64,000 nucleotides of DNA from Hymenobacter siberiensis. Lineage in GTDB: Bacteria; Bacteroidota; Bacteroidia; Cytophagales; Hymenobacteraceae. Shown here piece by piece: positions 51,659-62,200 of this stretch. The notes beneath the pieces were generated by a model that saw only the letters and a list, made by a program, of their open reading frames with translations, was not told where the DNA came from and ran no database searches. Each line of letters starts with the position of its first letter. Position 1 is the stretch's first letter. The position numbers were made by a program, and so were the translations under genes. Location: positions 2,728,001 through 2,792,000 of the forward strand of contig NZ_JAHLZY020000001.1 of NCBI RefSeq assembly GCF_018967865.2, in the 5' to 3' direction.

Positions 51659-53032
51659 ATGCCAGCTATTACAACCGCACCTGCCTTGCCCCCGCTCAAC
51701 GCCGCCCCAGTCACGGCCGGGATGCGGCTGGCCTATGTGTTGCAGCATTTCCGGCTGGCATATCCTGATGCGCCGAACGTGGATATCGGCTACGCGGCCA
51801 GCCACCCGGCCATCACCATTATAGCTGGTACGGGCAATTTTTTCCAGCAAAATACGCCCTACCCTGCTGCGCCCAACTACCGTGACTGGGCCGGGCAGCG
51901 CATCCCTTTTTTCTTCGATAGTCAGCCCGAAGTCCCGTTGCTGAGCCTGAGCCCGGGCCGGGCCGAGATTGGAGCCGATATCATTTCAGCCGCCTTCTAT
52001 CTGCTCAGCGGGTGGCAGGAATATTTCTCCGATGCCCGCGACCGGCACGGGCGTTTTCCCTACGCGGCCAGCGTGCAAAAGCAGTACGGTTTCGTGGATT
52101 TGCCGGTGGCAAACTACTACTTCGACGTACTGAAAACGGCCGTGGAGCATGTCACTAGCCAGCCGCTGCGGCCCCGCCGCTGGGCCGGTGGCGCGCCGTT
52201 CGCCGCCTTCATCACCCACGACATCGACAATCTGCGCAGCAGTTGGAAAGCGCCGGCTAAAGCGGCACTACAACACGGCCAACTTCTGAATTTTGGGCAA
52301 CTGGCGTGGCAGCACTTCACCCAACCCGATGCCTGGGACAACCTGGAAGCCGTGGCCGCCGCCACGGCAGCGCACGGGGCGAAGTCCAGCTTTTTCATTT
52401 TGCCCGAGTCCCGGCCAGGAGCCAATGGCACCCCCAATGCAGACTACGCGGTTTCCCCGGCGCTGCTCCAGCGCCTGGAGGCACTAAAGGCGCAAGGCTG
52501 CGAAATCAGTCTGCACGGCAGTATCGGAACGGCTACTGATGCGCCGCACCTGGTGCGGGAGGTGGAGCGCCTGCAGCATGGCGCCGCGGGGCTACGCTTT
52601 CACTACCTGCGATGGGAGCCGCGCCAGACCCCGGCCCTTGTAGACGCGGCCAACTGGTTTCCATACGACTCCACCCTGGGTTTTGCCGAGCATTTTGGGT
52701 TTCGCAATTCCTACTGCCACCCATTTTACCCGTTCAATTTTGCGACGGGCTCCGAACACGCCTTTCTGGAAATTCCGCTCAACGTGATGGATGCCACACT
52801 GCACCATCCCAATTACTTACAGCTGCGGGCGGAGGAAATATTGCCCGCACTCCGCCCCATGCTGGCCGAAATTGAGCGGTTTGGCGGCGTGGCCACCTTG
52901 CTCTGGCACAACGACCATTTCGACCCGGCCAACCAAGTAACCGGCCCGCACCAGTTTGACGAAATCATGGGCTATTTACAGCAGCGCGGCACAGCTTTTC
53001 TCACCGGAAGCGAGATTGTGGCCGAACTTTGA
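51659..53032 (+). CDS. Polysaccharide deacetylase-family protein
   Basis: 457 aa without a signal peptide. N-terminal part (about 1-170) of unknown fold; NodB-homology domain from about 180: metal motif AAFITHDIDN (Asp-Asp pattern), SSFFILPES, CEISLHGSIGTATD and, near the end, ATLLWHNDHFD. The His and Asp metal ligands are present. It would remove acetyl (or other acyl) groups from an amino sugar, consistent with a surface-glycan locus, although cytoplasmic location implies action on a precursor. This two-part layout occurs in Bacteroidota polysaccharide loci. Overlaps nothing upstream; the flippase gene follows 58 nt later. Confidence 0.75.
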   Translation: MPAITTAPALPPLNAAPVTAGMRLAYVLQHFRLAYPDAPNVDIGYAASHPAITIIAGTGNFFQQNTPYPAAPNYRDWAGQRIPFFFDSQPEVPLLSLSPGRAEIGADIISAAFYLLSGWQEYFSDARDRHGRFPYAASVQKQYGFVDLPVANYYFDVLKTAVEHVTSQPLRPRRWAGGAPFAAFITHDIDNLRSSWKAPAKAALQHGQLLNFGQLAWQHFTQPDAWDNLEAVAAATAAHGAKSSFFILPESRPGANGTPNADYAVSPALLQRLEALKAQGCEISLHGSIGTATDAPHLVREVERLQHGAAGLRFHYLRWEPRQTPALVDAANWFPYDSTLGFAEHFGFRNSYCHPFYPFNFATGSEHAFLEIPLNVMDATLHHPNYLQLRAEEILPALRPMLAEIERFGGVATLLWHNDHFDPANQVTGPHQFDEIMGYLQQRGTAFLTGSEIVAEL

Positions 53033-53090
53033 GCCCGCCAGCCCCCGCCGAAGTCGGAATTACCCATTTACTCATTTACTCATTTACCGT

Positions 53091-54578
53091 TTGGGCATCG
53101 TTCAGCGCCAGGGCATTCGCAACACCCTGATTTCCTACGTGGGCCTCGCCATTGGCTTTGCCAACACAATTCTGGTGCTGCCGCGCCTGCTTTCGCCGTC
53201 CCAGATTGGCCTCACAGCCAGCGTATTGCTACCACTGGCTACCATCGGGGCGCAGGTAGCTTCCTTCGGATTTGCCAATATGGGCATTCGGTATTTCCCG
53301 TTTTTCCGGAACCAGGGGCGCAACCACGCGGGCTTCTTTCCGCTGCTGCTGGGGCCACCGCTACTCGGCTTTGTGGTGGTGGCACTGGCCATGCTGGTGG
53401 GCAAGCCATTGCTGCTGCAGTGGTACGCCAAGGGCGATGCGGCATTGCTTTCGCCGCACTACCTGGCGGCCATTGCGCTGGCAGGCTGCATCATGCTGGG
53501 CTCCTTGCAGGACGCTTACCTGCGCTCGCTCTATCACACGTCTTTTTCCTCGTTTTGCCAGGAAATCCTATTACGGCTGATGCTGATGGGAGCCGCCATT
53601 GCTTACAGCCAAGGTGTTATCAGCTTTCACGGCTTCGTGCTGGCCTACGTGGGGGCGTATGCGGTGGTGGCGGTACTGCTGGCCGTGTATTTGGCGGCCA
53701 TTGGCGAGCTACACCTGCGGCCCACGCGTGAGGCGCTGCGCATCAAGCCCTTGCGCGAGATGCTGGGCTTCGGGGCATTTGTGCTGCTGAGCAACATCTC
53801 GGGCACGGTGCTGCTCAACATCGACAGCCTGATGGTGGGCACCAAAGTCAGTCTGGCAGCCGCCGGTATCTATCTCATTGCCACCAATGTAAGCACGGCC
53901 CTGGTCCTGCCCTTTCGGGCGCTCTACAAAACGGCCTTTTCGCTCATCGCCGAATACTGGAAGGAAGGCAATATGGCCAAGATGGCCGACTTTTACCGCC
54001 GCAGCACCCGTATTAACACGCTACTGGGCTGCTATTTAGCTTTAGGCATCGGCCTGAATCTTGACTTTATCTATGGCCTCATTCACCGGCCCGAGTACGC
54101 GGTGGGCACCACAGCGGTGCTCCTGCTGTTGGGCGGCCGGCTGTTCGATGGCATCACCGGCGTCAATGGCATCATCGTGGCCACGTCGCCGCGCTACCGG
54201 TTCGATTTGGTGTTCAACGTCTCGCTGGCCGCCGCCGTGGTCGTGCTCAACTGGATACTCATCCCGCGCCTGGCGCTGGCCGGCGCGGCCCTGGCGTACT
54301 GCATCGCGCTGGTCAGCATCAACACCGTGCGGACGTGGTTTGTGTGGCGCAACTATGGCATGCAGCCCTTCGATGGCAAGATTGGGCGCATCCTGGTGGT
54401 GGCGGCCGGGGCCGGTTTTGCAGCCTGGGTACTGCCTGATACCGGCAATGCTTTCCTCACGCTGCTGATGCGCGGCAGCGTGCTCACGGTGCTGTATGGC
54501 GCGGGGGTGCTGCTGACGGGCACTGCCCCGGAGGCCGCCGGCTTGCTAGCTGGCCTTCGGGCCCGGCTGACTCGCTAA
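53091..54578 (+). CDS. Oligosaccharide flippase (Wzx/MATE-like)
   Basis: 495 aa with 12-14 predicted membrane helices. The N-terminus GIVQRQGIRNTLISYVGLAIGFANTILVLP is the Polysacc_synt_3/MurJ-like start of Bacteroidota flippases, and GTKVSLAAAGIYLIATNVST is an inner helix pair. It moves lipid-linked oligosaccharides across the inner membrane. TTG 53091 is chosen because family members start at this residue (as M); a longer reading from 52956 would overlap the deacetylase gene by 77 nt without similarity. The gap before it holds short tandem ATTTACTC-type repeats. Last gene of the glycan locus, followed by a strong terminator. Confidence 0.82.
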   Translation: MGIVQRQGIRNTLISYVGLAIGFANTILVLPRLLSPSQIGLTASVLLPLATIGAQVASFGFANMGIRYFPFFRNQGRNHAGFFPLLLGPPLLGFVVVALAMLVGKPLLLQWYAKGDAALLSPHYLAAIALAGCIMLGSLQDAYLRSLYHTSFSSFCQEILLRLMLMGAAIAYSQGVISFHGFVLAYVGAYAVVAVLLAVYLAAIGELHLRPTREALRIKPLREMLGFGAFVLLSNISGTVLLNIDSLMVGTKVSLAAAGIYLIATNVSTALVLPFRALYKTAFSLIAEYWKEGNMAKMADFYRRSTRINTLLGCYLALGIGLNLDFIYGLIHRPEYAVGTTAVLLLLGGRLFDGITGVNGIIVATSPRYRFDLVFNVSLAAAVVVLNWILIPRLALAGAALAYCIALVSINTVRTWFVWRNYGMQPFDGKIGRILVVAAGAGFAAWVLPDTGNAFLTLLMRGSVLTVLYGAGVLLTGTAPEAAGLLAGLRARLTR

Positions 54579-54583
54579 CAACC

Positions 54584-54625
54584 AAAAAGGAAAGGGTGAG
54601 CCATACGGCCCACCCTTTCCTTTTT
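54584..54625. terminator. Bidirectional terminator between flippase and arsM genes
   Basis: Stem AAAAAGGAAAGGGTG / CACCCTTTCCTTTTT with a 12-nt loop lies between two converging genes. Confidence 0.85.
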
Positions 54626-54645
54626 AGCAAAAAAACCGAAACTCC

Positions 54646-55695
54646 CTAGCAGCAGCTGCCGCTCACGGCCTCGCCGGAGGCCACTGCTAACGGCGACGGA
54701 CCGCAGTCGAACAGGCCGAAGTGCTGGCTGGTATCGCCCATTACCTTGAAGTGGGAGCCGTAGCGGGTATCAGCCACCATGGCGGCAGTGTTGCCACACA
54801 CCAGCATGGGACGGCCGGTTTCGAAGGTGTGATGGTCGTCGAGCACGAACTTGTTGGGCTGGCCGGGAATGGTGCCCAGGTAAGTAGCCACCTGGCCGTG
54901 GTCTTCGCACTTGTCTTCGATGTCGAGCTTGAAGGCCCGCACGGTGAGCGAGTAGAAGCCGATATTGCCTACTTTTTCCTCGATTTCAGCATTGTTGATG
55001 GTGAGGCGGCGGCTGCTGAGCACGCGGTAGTCGTTGATGCCCAAGCGGAGCAACAGGCGGCGGAAATCCTCGGTGTACATGGCGCCGCTCAGGCATTCGC
55101 CGTAGAGAATGGGGTCCTGGCGCAGGATTTCGGGCACGCGGCGGTCGGCAAACACGTCGGCGATGAACAGCTCACCGCCGGGCTTCAGCACCCGGAAAAT
55201 TTCGCGGTAGGTGGCCTCTTTGTCGGTGCTCAGGTTGAGCACGCAGTTGCTCACCACCAAGTCCACGCTGTTGTCGGGGATGTTGGCCGATTTCAGGTCT
55301 TCGATGTAGCCGTGGCGGAACTCCACGTTAGGCTTCGAGTAGCCAAAGGTGACGGTATGGGCATCAATGTGACGGCGGGCCACATCGAGCTGCTCCTCGG
55401 TCATGTCCACGCCGATAACGTGGCCATGCTCGCCCACCAGCTTGGAAAGCAAATAAGCGTCGCGGCCCGAACCGGAGCCCAGGTCAAGTACCGTGATGCC
55501 TTCAATGGCATCGGGAATGCACACGCCGCAGCCATAATATTTCTCCAGTACCTCTGACTCCATTTGGGCCAGAATACGCCGGTGCGCAAGCGGAATATCA
55601 TCGGTGCAGCAGGCATTGGTGAGCAGGTCCTGACTGGTTTGCAATTGGGTGCCGTAGTAGTCCTGCACCTGAGCGCGGGTTTCGGAAGAGGCCAT
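54646..55695 (-). CDS. arsM: Arsenite S-adenosylmethyltransferase (ArsM-type)
   Basis: 349 aa. Methylates trivalent arsenic using SAM. Methyltransferase core: ITVLDLGSGSGRDAYLLSKLVGEHGHVIGVDM (motif I) and LVVSNCVLNLSTDKEATYREIFRVLKPGGELFIADVF. Arsenic-binding cysteines fall in the ArsM pattern: C29-C30 (NACCTDD), C56-G-V-C59 (KYYGCGVC), C151 (SNCVLNL) and C201 (YGECLSGAMYTEDFRRLL). A C-terminal pair CC follows. The C-terminal domain (about 265-349) is longer than the core enzyme. Related thiol-dependent enzymes could also use other metalloids. It converges on the flippase gene and is next to heavy-metal efflux genes. Confidence 0.85.
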   Translation of the reverse strand: MASSETRAQVQDYYGTQLQTSQDLLTNACCTDDIPLAHRRILAQMESEVLEKYYGCGVCIPDAIEGITVLDLGSGSGRDAYLLSKLVGEHGHVIGVDMTEEQLDVARRHIDAHTVTFGYSKPNVEFRHGYIEDLKSANIPDNSVDLVVSNCVLNLSTDKEATYREIFRVLKPGGELFIADVFADRRVPEILRQDPILYGECLSGAMYTEDFRRLLLRLGINDYRVLSSRRLTINNAEIEEKVGNIGFYSLTVRAFKLDIEDKCEDHGQVATYLGTIPGQPNKFVLDDHHTFETGRPMLVCGNTAAMVADTRYGSHFKVMGDTSQHFGLFDCGPSPLAVASGEAVSGSCC

Positions 55696-55786
55696 AATTA
55701 TGAAATTCGATGATGGAGGCAAAAAATACGTTGCGCCGGGAATAACTGGTTTGCCCAGCTAAAGTTCTTTCGCTGCAAATTACGGC

Positions 55787-58700
55787 CTATGCCCCCACCA
55801 ACACCGGCCGCTCCTTCCGCTGGCGCTTGGGAGCCGGGCCATTCTGGTTCATCTCACAGTAGAAGAAGGCGAAGATGAGCGGGAAAATCAGCAGGGGAAG
55901 TACCGTGGCCGTCACCAGCCCACTAATCACCACAATGGCCAGCGGCTTCTGCGTTTCGGAGCCGATGCCGGTGCTGAGGGCCGCCGGAAACAGGCCAATC
56001 ATGGCCATGAGGGCCGTCATCACCACGGGGCGCACGCGCGAGGCCACGCCCAGGCGCAGGATTTCGCTCAGGCTCAGCTTCTTGCGCAGGCTTTCCTTGA
56101 ACACGATGATGAGCACGATGCCGTTCTGAATACATATCCCCAGCAGCGCAATGAAGCCGATGCCGGCCGAAATCGAGAAGTTGACGCCCGTGAGGTGTAG
56201 CGCCGCGATGCCGCCGATGAGGGCAAACGGCACGTTGGCCAGTACCAGCGCGGCATCCTTGCCATTTCCGAAGGTGATAAACAGCAGGATAAAGACGATG
56301 ACCAGCGACACCGGCACCACTTGCCCCAGGTGTTTGGTGGCCCGCACCTGGTTCTCAAACTCGCCGGCCCACTCAATGCGGTAGCCCTTGTCGAGCTTGA
56401 TGCTTTGGTCCATCTTCTTCTGAGCCTCGGCGATGGTCGAGCTCATGTCACGGTCCCGAATGGAGAACTTCACCGCGATAAAGCGCTGGCCGTTATCGTG
56501 GTACACGAAGGCCGAGCCATTGCTGGTGCCAATTTCGGCAATCTCCTTCAGCGCCACCTTGCTGCCCCGGATGGTGGGCACGCGCAACCCGCCGATTTTC
56601 TGCTCGGTGTCAAGGTTCTGCTTGGGGTAGCGCACCGTCACGTCGAATTTGCGCTCGCCCTCGTAAATCTGGGTAGCGGCCTTGCCGCCTACCGCAATTT
56701 CTACCACGGTCTGATCATCAGTGGTTTGCACGCCCTATACAGCCATGCGGGTCTGGTCGAGGCGCACGCTCATTTCGGGCTGGCCCAGGTTGCGCAGAAT
56801 GCCCAGGTCCTTCACGCCGCGCACGGTGCCCAGGTCCTTCATCACCTCATTGGACTTGCCGTCGAGCTCCTTGAGGTCATTGCCAAAAATCTTCACGGCC
56901 AGCGCCGCGTTGATGCCCGCCACGGCTTCCGCCACGTTGTCGATAATCGGCTGTGAGTAATTGAAAATAATGCCGGGGTACTCCTTCAGCTTTTTGTCCA
57001 TCTCCTCAATCAGCTGCTCCTTAGTGATGTCGCGCTTCCACTCGTCCTTGGGTTTGAGGTTCACCTGGGCCTGCACGTAGTAAGTACCCAAAGGGTCGGT
57101 GCCGTCGTTGGAGCGGCCCATTTGCGAAAGCACCGACGTCACTTCCGGAAACGAGCGCAGGATGCGGCGGTAGTTGGCCGCCATCTTGTTGGTTTCCGTC
57201 AGGGAAGACGACATCGGCAGCTTGGTTTCTACCCACAGCGCGCCCTCGTTCAGTTTGGGCAGAAACTCCGAGCCCAGCAATTTAAACGAATACAGGCCGG
57301 CCACTACCACCACCATCGTCACGCCGAAGCTCAGCATCTTGTGGCGGTAAGTGAAGCCAAAAGCATTGGTTACAATGGTGTCGAAGAAGGTTACGATGGG
57401 GTTGTGCTTCTCCTTCACGTTCTTGTTCAGCAGCAGCGAGCACAGCACGGGCACCAGCGTCAGCGTCAGATCAGGGCAGAGCCCAGCGTGTAGGCCAGCA
57501 GGCTGAACATCTTGCCCTCCACTTTCTCGAAGGCAAAAATGGGCAGCAGGCAGGTCAGAATAATCAGCTTCGAGAAGAACACGGCCTTGCCCAGCTCGCC
57601 ACCAGTCTTCTTAATCATGCCCATCTTGGCCAGCTTGTTGAACTTCTCCATGCCCACCTGCTGGGCCTTGTGGTCGAGCACCACGAAAACACCCTCCACC
57701 ATCACCATCACCACCGCCCCGTCGATGATGATGCCGAAATCAATCGCGCCCATGCTCAACAAGTTGGCGCTCATGCCTTCCAGCCGCAAACACACGAAGG
57801 TAAACAGCAGCGCCAGCGGCACCACAATGCCCACTGTGAGCGTGGTGCGCCAGTCGGCCATGAAGATGAGCGTGACGAGTACAATGCCCTCCATCAGGTT
57901 GTGAATCACGGTGTGCGTGCAGTGGTCCATCAGCACGTCTAGGTCGTATAACACTTTGATATACAAGTTATTGGGTAGCACCTTTTCGTTGAGCTCAGCA
58001 CCTCGGCGGGGGTTTCGCCCTTGCGCATTACCACGATGCCTTCCACGACGTCGCTCTGGTCGTCCAGCCCGGCCTGGCCCACGCGGGGGGCGTTGCTTTC
58101 CTTCACCTGAGCCACGTTGCGCACCAGCACCGGCACGTTATTAATGTCCTTGACGATGATGTTGCCGATGTCCTCGGGCTTGGTGAGCAGGCCGATACCG
58201 CGCACCACGTAGCTCTGCGAGTTCTTCTCAATCACGTCGCCGCCCAACGTTCATGTTCGACTTCTGCACGGCTTCGAACACCTCCAGCGGCGTCATGTCG
58301 TACTTGGCCAGCATGGCGGGGTTCACGCTGATTTCGTACACCTTACGCGTGCCGCCGAAAGCCGCGATATCGGCCACGCCGGGCACCGATTTTAGCTGCC
58401 GCTCCACCGTCCAGTCCTGAATGGCGAGTAACTCGTTAGTGCTGCGGCCGGTGCGGCTCTGCACCGTGTAGCGGAAAATCTCGCCCGTCGGGCCGTCGGG
58501 CGGCTGCACATGTAAGTCGCAGCCGGCGGGTAGATTCACCCCACTCAGTAGGTTGTTCACCTGCTGAGTGGGGTGAAGAAGTCCTCCACGTTGCCCTCGA
58601 AGTTTATCTTGAGCACCGACAGGCCAAACATGCTGATGGAGCGCATTTTACTCTTCATCTGCACCGAGTTCATGGCCACCTCGATGGGCGTACTCACGAA

Positions 58701-58898
58701 GCGCTCCACCTCCCCGGCCGAGCGGCCGGGCCAGAGACTCACGATAATCATTTGGATATTCGTCACGTCCGGAAACGCCTCGATGGGCGTGTGGACGTAG
58801 CTGTAGGTGCCGCCGGCTACGAGCAGCGCCGTCATGAAAAAGATGAAGAAGCGGTTCTTCAGCGAGAAGGCGACGATGCCGGAAATAAACTTGTTCAT
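55787..58898 (-). pseudogene. CzcA/CusA-type RND efflux pump, disrupted
   Basis: One former gene of about 1,040 codons, homologous throughout to the intact CzcA at 59238-62396, now in six pieces. Lesions, 5' to 3': frameshift near 58560; one-base insertion near 58245 (NMNVG then GGDVIEK); deletion with frameshift near 57980; deletion and frameshift near 57460 (TLGSALI then TLTLVPVL); nonsense TAG at 56732-56734 in place of a Tyr codon (MAV stop GVQ). In-frame damage as well: VMVMVEG (6-nt duplication) and loss of three residues before FMADWRTT. Start MNKFISGIVAFSLKNRFF and end ERPVLVGA are intact. Neighbouring genes are undamaged, so sequencing error is unlikely. No CzcB or CzcC next to it. 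Confidence 0.9.
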
Positions 58899-59051
58899 AG
58901 CAGTGCGGGGTGGGAAGCGGCGGCGTAGTGGACTGCGGTAGCATTCGGTTTGAATTTAAACCGACTGAGAAATGAAATTTTAGTGAAAAGTTGATGAGTA
59001 AATAATGAAGGTTGAATGAAGTCATGAAGCGGAAATGAAGATGAAAAGCAT

Positions 59052-59091
59052 AAAAAAATCCCGCTGCCTTGTCAGGCAGCGGGATTTTTTT
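59052..59091. terminator. Bidirectional terminator at the CzcA end
   Basis: Stem AAAAAAATCCCGCTGCCT with its perfect complement and a TGTC loop, with A7 and T7 on the two sides. Lies between the pseudogene start and the CzcA stop. Confidence 0.9.
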
Positions 59092-59096
59092 ATGAG

Positions 59097-59183
59097 GCTG
59101 TTTAGAAAGTCCCCGAACGGTCATGCAGAGCGCAGCGAAGCATGACCGTTCGGGGACCTTTTGTGACTTTCTAAACAACTCCA
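59097..59183. repeat. Composite inverted repeat, short copy
   Basis: Same ends as the element at 27003-27144 (TGTTTAGAAAGTCCCCGAACGG on the left, CCTTTTGTGACTTTCTAAAC on the right), but the inner arms and loop are reduced to GCAGAGCGCAGCGAAGC. It appears to be an internally deleted copy. Confidence 0.85.
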
Positions 59184-59237
59184 CTGTAGTGTAAACGCTG
59201 TAAGGCTACGTCGAGTTGGAGCGCGTTTTATTTGGCA

Positions 59238-62200
59238 TCAATGTACTGCCAACGGCTCAACAGAACCTTTCTCGCCGGGCAGCGGCACATACTTGGTGTG
59301 CTCGCTCCGATAAAACCGCTCAAATACCAGCGGGAACACGAAGAGCGTGAGGATAGTCCCCGTAATGAGGCCGCCAATTACCACAATAGCCAGTGGCTTG
59401 GACGTCTCCGAGCCGATGCCCGTTGAGATGGCGGCCGGCATCAGGCCGATGGTGGCCATAAGGGCCGTCATCACCACGGGGCGCACCCGCGAAATCACGC
59501 CTTCGTTGATGCTGTGGTCAAGCGTGTACTTCTTCACCAGGTTCTGCTTGAAAACGGATATCAAAATCACCCCGTTCTGAATACAAATACCGAACAGGGC
59601 GATGAAGCCGATACCGGCCGAAATCGAGAAGTTGGTGTGCGTGAGCAACAGCGCCGCAATGCCGCCGATGATGGCAAACGGCACGTTGAGCAGCACCAGC
59701 CCGGCATCTTTCAGGTTGCCGAAGAGAATGAACAGGATGAAGAAGATGAGGCCCAGGGAAATGGGCACCACCTGCGAGAGCCGCTGCTGGGCGCGGCGCT
59801 GGTTCTCGAAATCGCCGGTCCATTTCTGCTCATAGCCTTTGGGCAGCACGACGTGGCGGTTCACTTTTTCCTGGGCTTCCTTAATGGTAGAGCCCATGTC
59901 GCGGCCCCGGATGGAGAACTTCACGGCAGCGAAGCGGCGGTTGTCGTCGCGGTAAATCAGGCTGGGGCCGGTGACAGAGCCAATAGTAGCAATTTCGGTG
60001 AGCGGGATGGTTTTGCCCGACTGCGTGGGCACCATCAGGGCCGAAATTTCGGTAGGCGTCTGGCGAAACTGGGGCTCGTAGCGCACCCGGATGGGGAATT
60101 TGCGCTCGCCTTCGTACAGCTGAGTGGCTTCCTTGCCGCCCACTGCCATTTCCAGCACCGAAGCTGCGTCGGTCTTGCTCACGCCGTAGCTGGCCATGCG
60201 GCGCTCGTCGAGGTCGACGTGAAACTCGGGCTGGCCGATGTTGCGCAGCACCCCCAGGTCGTCAATGCCTTTCACGGTTTTCAGTATTTCGTACACCTCG
60301 CGGGCCTTGGATTCGAGCGTGGCTAAATCGGAGCCGTAAATCTTCACCGCAATCGAGCCTTTCACGCCCGAGGCGGCTTCCTCCACGTTGTCGGTGATGG
60401 GCTGCGAGAAGTTGAAATCGACGCCCGCAAACTTGTCGAGCTTGGCCTTCATCCGCGCCACCAAGTCCTCGCGGTATACCTTGGATTTCATCTTCTTCTC
60501 GACCTCCGGCGTGTGCTTCAGCTGCACCAGAAATTCGTTGTTGTAGAAGCCCGTGGGGTCGGTACCGTCGTTGGGGCGGCCGGTCTGGCTCACCACATCA
60601 CTCACCTCGGAGAAACTCAGAAAATCGCGCCGCATCTTGTTACACAGCTCATTGCTCGACTCCAGGCTGATGCTCAACGGCAGTTGAGCCCGCACGTAAA
60701 TCGAGCCTTCGTTCAGCTCCGGCAGAAATTCTGAGCCGAGGAAGGAGAACGAATACAGACCCACGGCCGTCACCACGAAGGCAATAATGAGCGTGGCGGT
60801 TTTACGGGCGTAGGTGAAGCGGAAGAAGCGGTTGGCCCCGTTGTTTACGCCGCGCACGAAGAAGTTGTCCTTCTCCTTCACGTTCTTTTTCAGCAGGATA
60901 CTCACCAGCACCGGCACCAGCGTGAGGGTGAAAATCAGCGCGCCCAGCAGGGCGAAGCCCAGCGTCCAGGCCAGCGGTGAGAACACCTTACCCTCCACTT
61001 TCTCGAAAGAGAAAATCGGCAGCAGCGCCGTGATAATAATGGCCTTGGCGAAGAAAATCGACTTGCCCATCTCGCGGCCCGACTTCTTAATCAGCCCCAG
61101 CTTGGAGAGCTTATTGAAGCGCTCCATGCCCAGCTCGTGCGCCTTGTGGTCGAGGGCCACAAACAAGCCCTCCACCATCACCACCGCGCCGTCGATGATG
61201 ATGCCGAAGTCGATGGCCCCCATACTCAGCAAGTTGGCGCTCATGCCGCGCAGCCGCAGACAGATGAAGGCAAACAGCAGCGCCAACGGAATAATCACCG
61301 ACACAATCACCGTGGTGCGCCAGTCGGCCATGAACAGGAACACGATAAGCGTCACCAGCACAATGCCTTCCAACAGGTTGTGAATCACCGTTTCCGTGGA
61401 GAAGTCAATCAGCTGCTGCCGGTCGTAGAAGGTTTTCATCTTCACATCGGGCGGCAGGATTTTCGAGTTCAGCTCATCCACCTTAGCGTGCAGACGGGCA
61501 ATGACTTCCGAGGGGTTTTCGCCCTTGCGCATCACCACGATTCCTTCCAGCTTGTCGTCCTCGAAGCCCCGGCCTACCTGACCCAGGCGCGGCAGGGCGC
61601 TTTCGCTCACGCGGGCCACATCGCGCACCAGAATGGGCACGCCGTTCACGTTCTTAATTACCGTGTTGGTGATATCCGAGATGTTGTTCAGCAGGCCAAT
61701 ACCGCGCACCACGTAGTTCTGCTGGCCCTGGTTTATCACGTCGCCGCCCACGTTGATGTTGGAGCGCTGCACGGCGTTGTACAGGTCGAGCGGCGTGAGG
61801 CCGAAATCCTGCAATTTACCGGGGTTCACCGAAATTTCGTAGGCCTTCACCTCGCCGCCGAAGCTGTTCACGTCGGCCACGCCGGGCACGGCTTTCAGGT
61901 TGCGCTCAATCACCCAGTCCTGCAGAGTTTTGAGCTCGCGCACGGTTTTATTCTTACTCTCCAGCGTGTAGCGGTAGATTTCGCCGGTGGGGCCGTAGGG
62001 CGGCTGCACGTCGGGCGTGATGCCGTCGGGCAGGTCCACCTCGCGCAGCAGGTTGTTCACCTGCGGGCGGGCAAAGGCGTCGTCCACGCCATCGTCAAAA
62101 ATCACCTTCACCACCGACAGGCCAAAGAGCGTGGTGCTGCGTACCGAGGCCTTTTTCTGCACCGGGTTCAGGGCGATTTCGATGGGCACGGTTACGAACT

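Noticed and set aside
52956..53090. Upstream start of the flippase gene
   Set aside because: It would overlap the deacetylase coding end by 77 nt, and the added residues have no membrane helix or family similarity.
55787..58898. Sequencing errors instead of a pseudogene
   Set aside because: Several lesions include a nonsense substitution, multi-base deletions and a duplicated hexamer, which are not typical homopolymer errors, and neighbouring genes are error-free.
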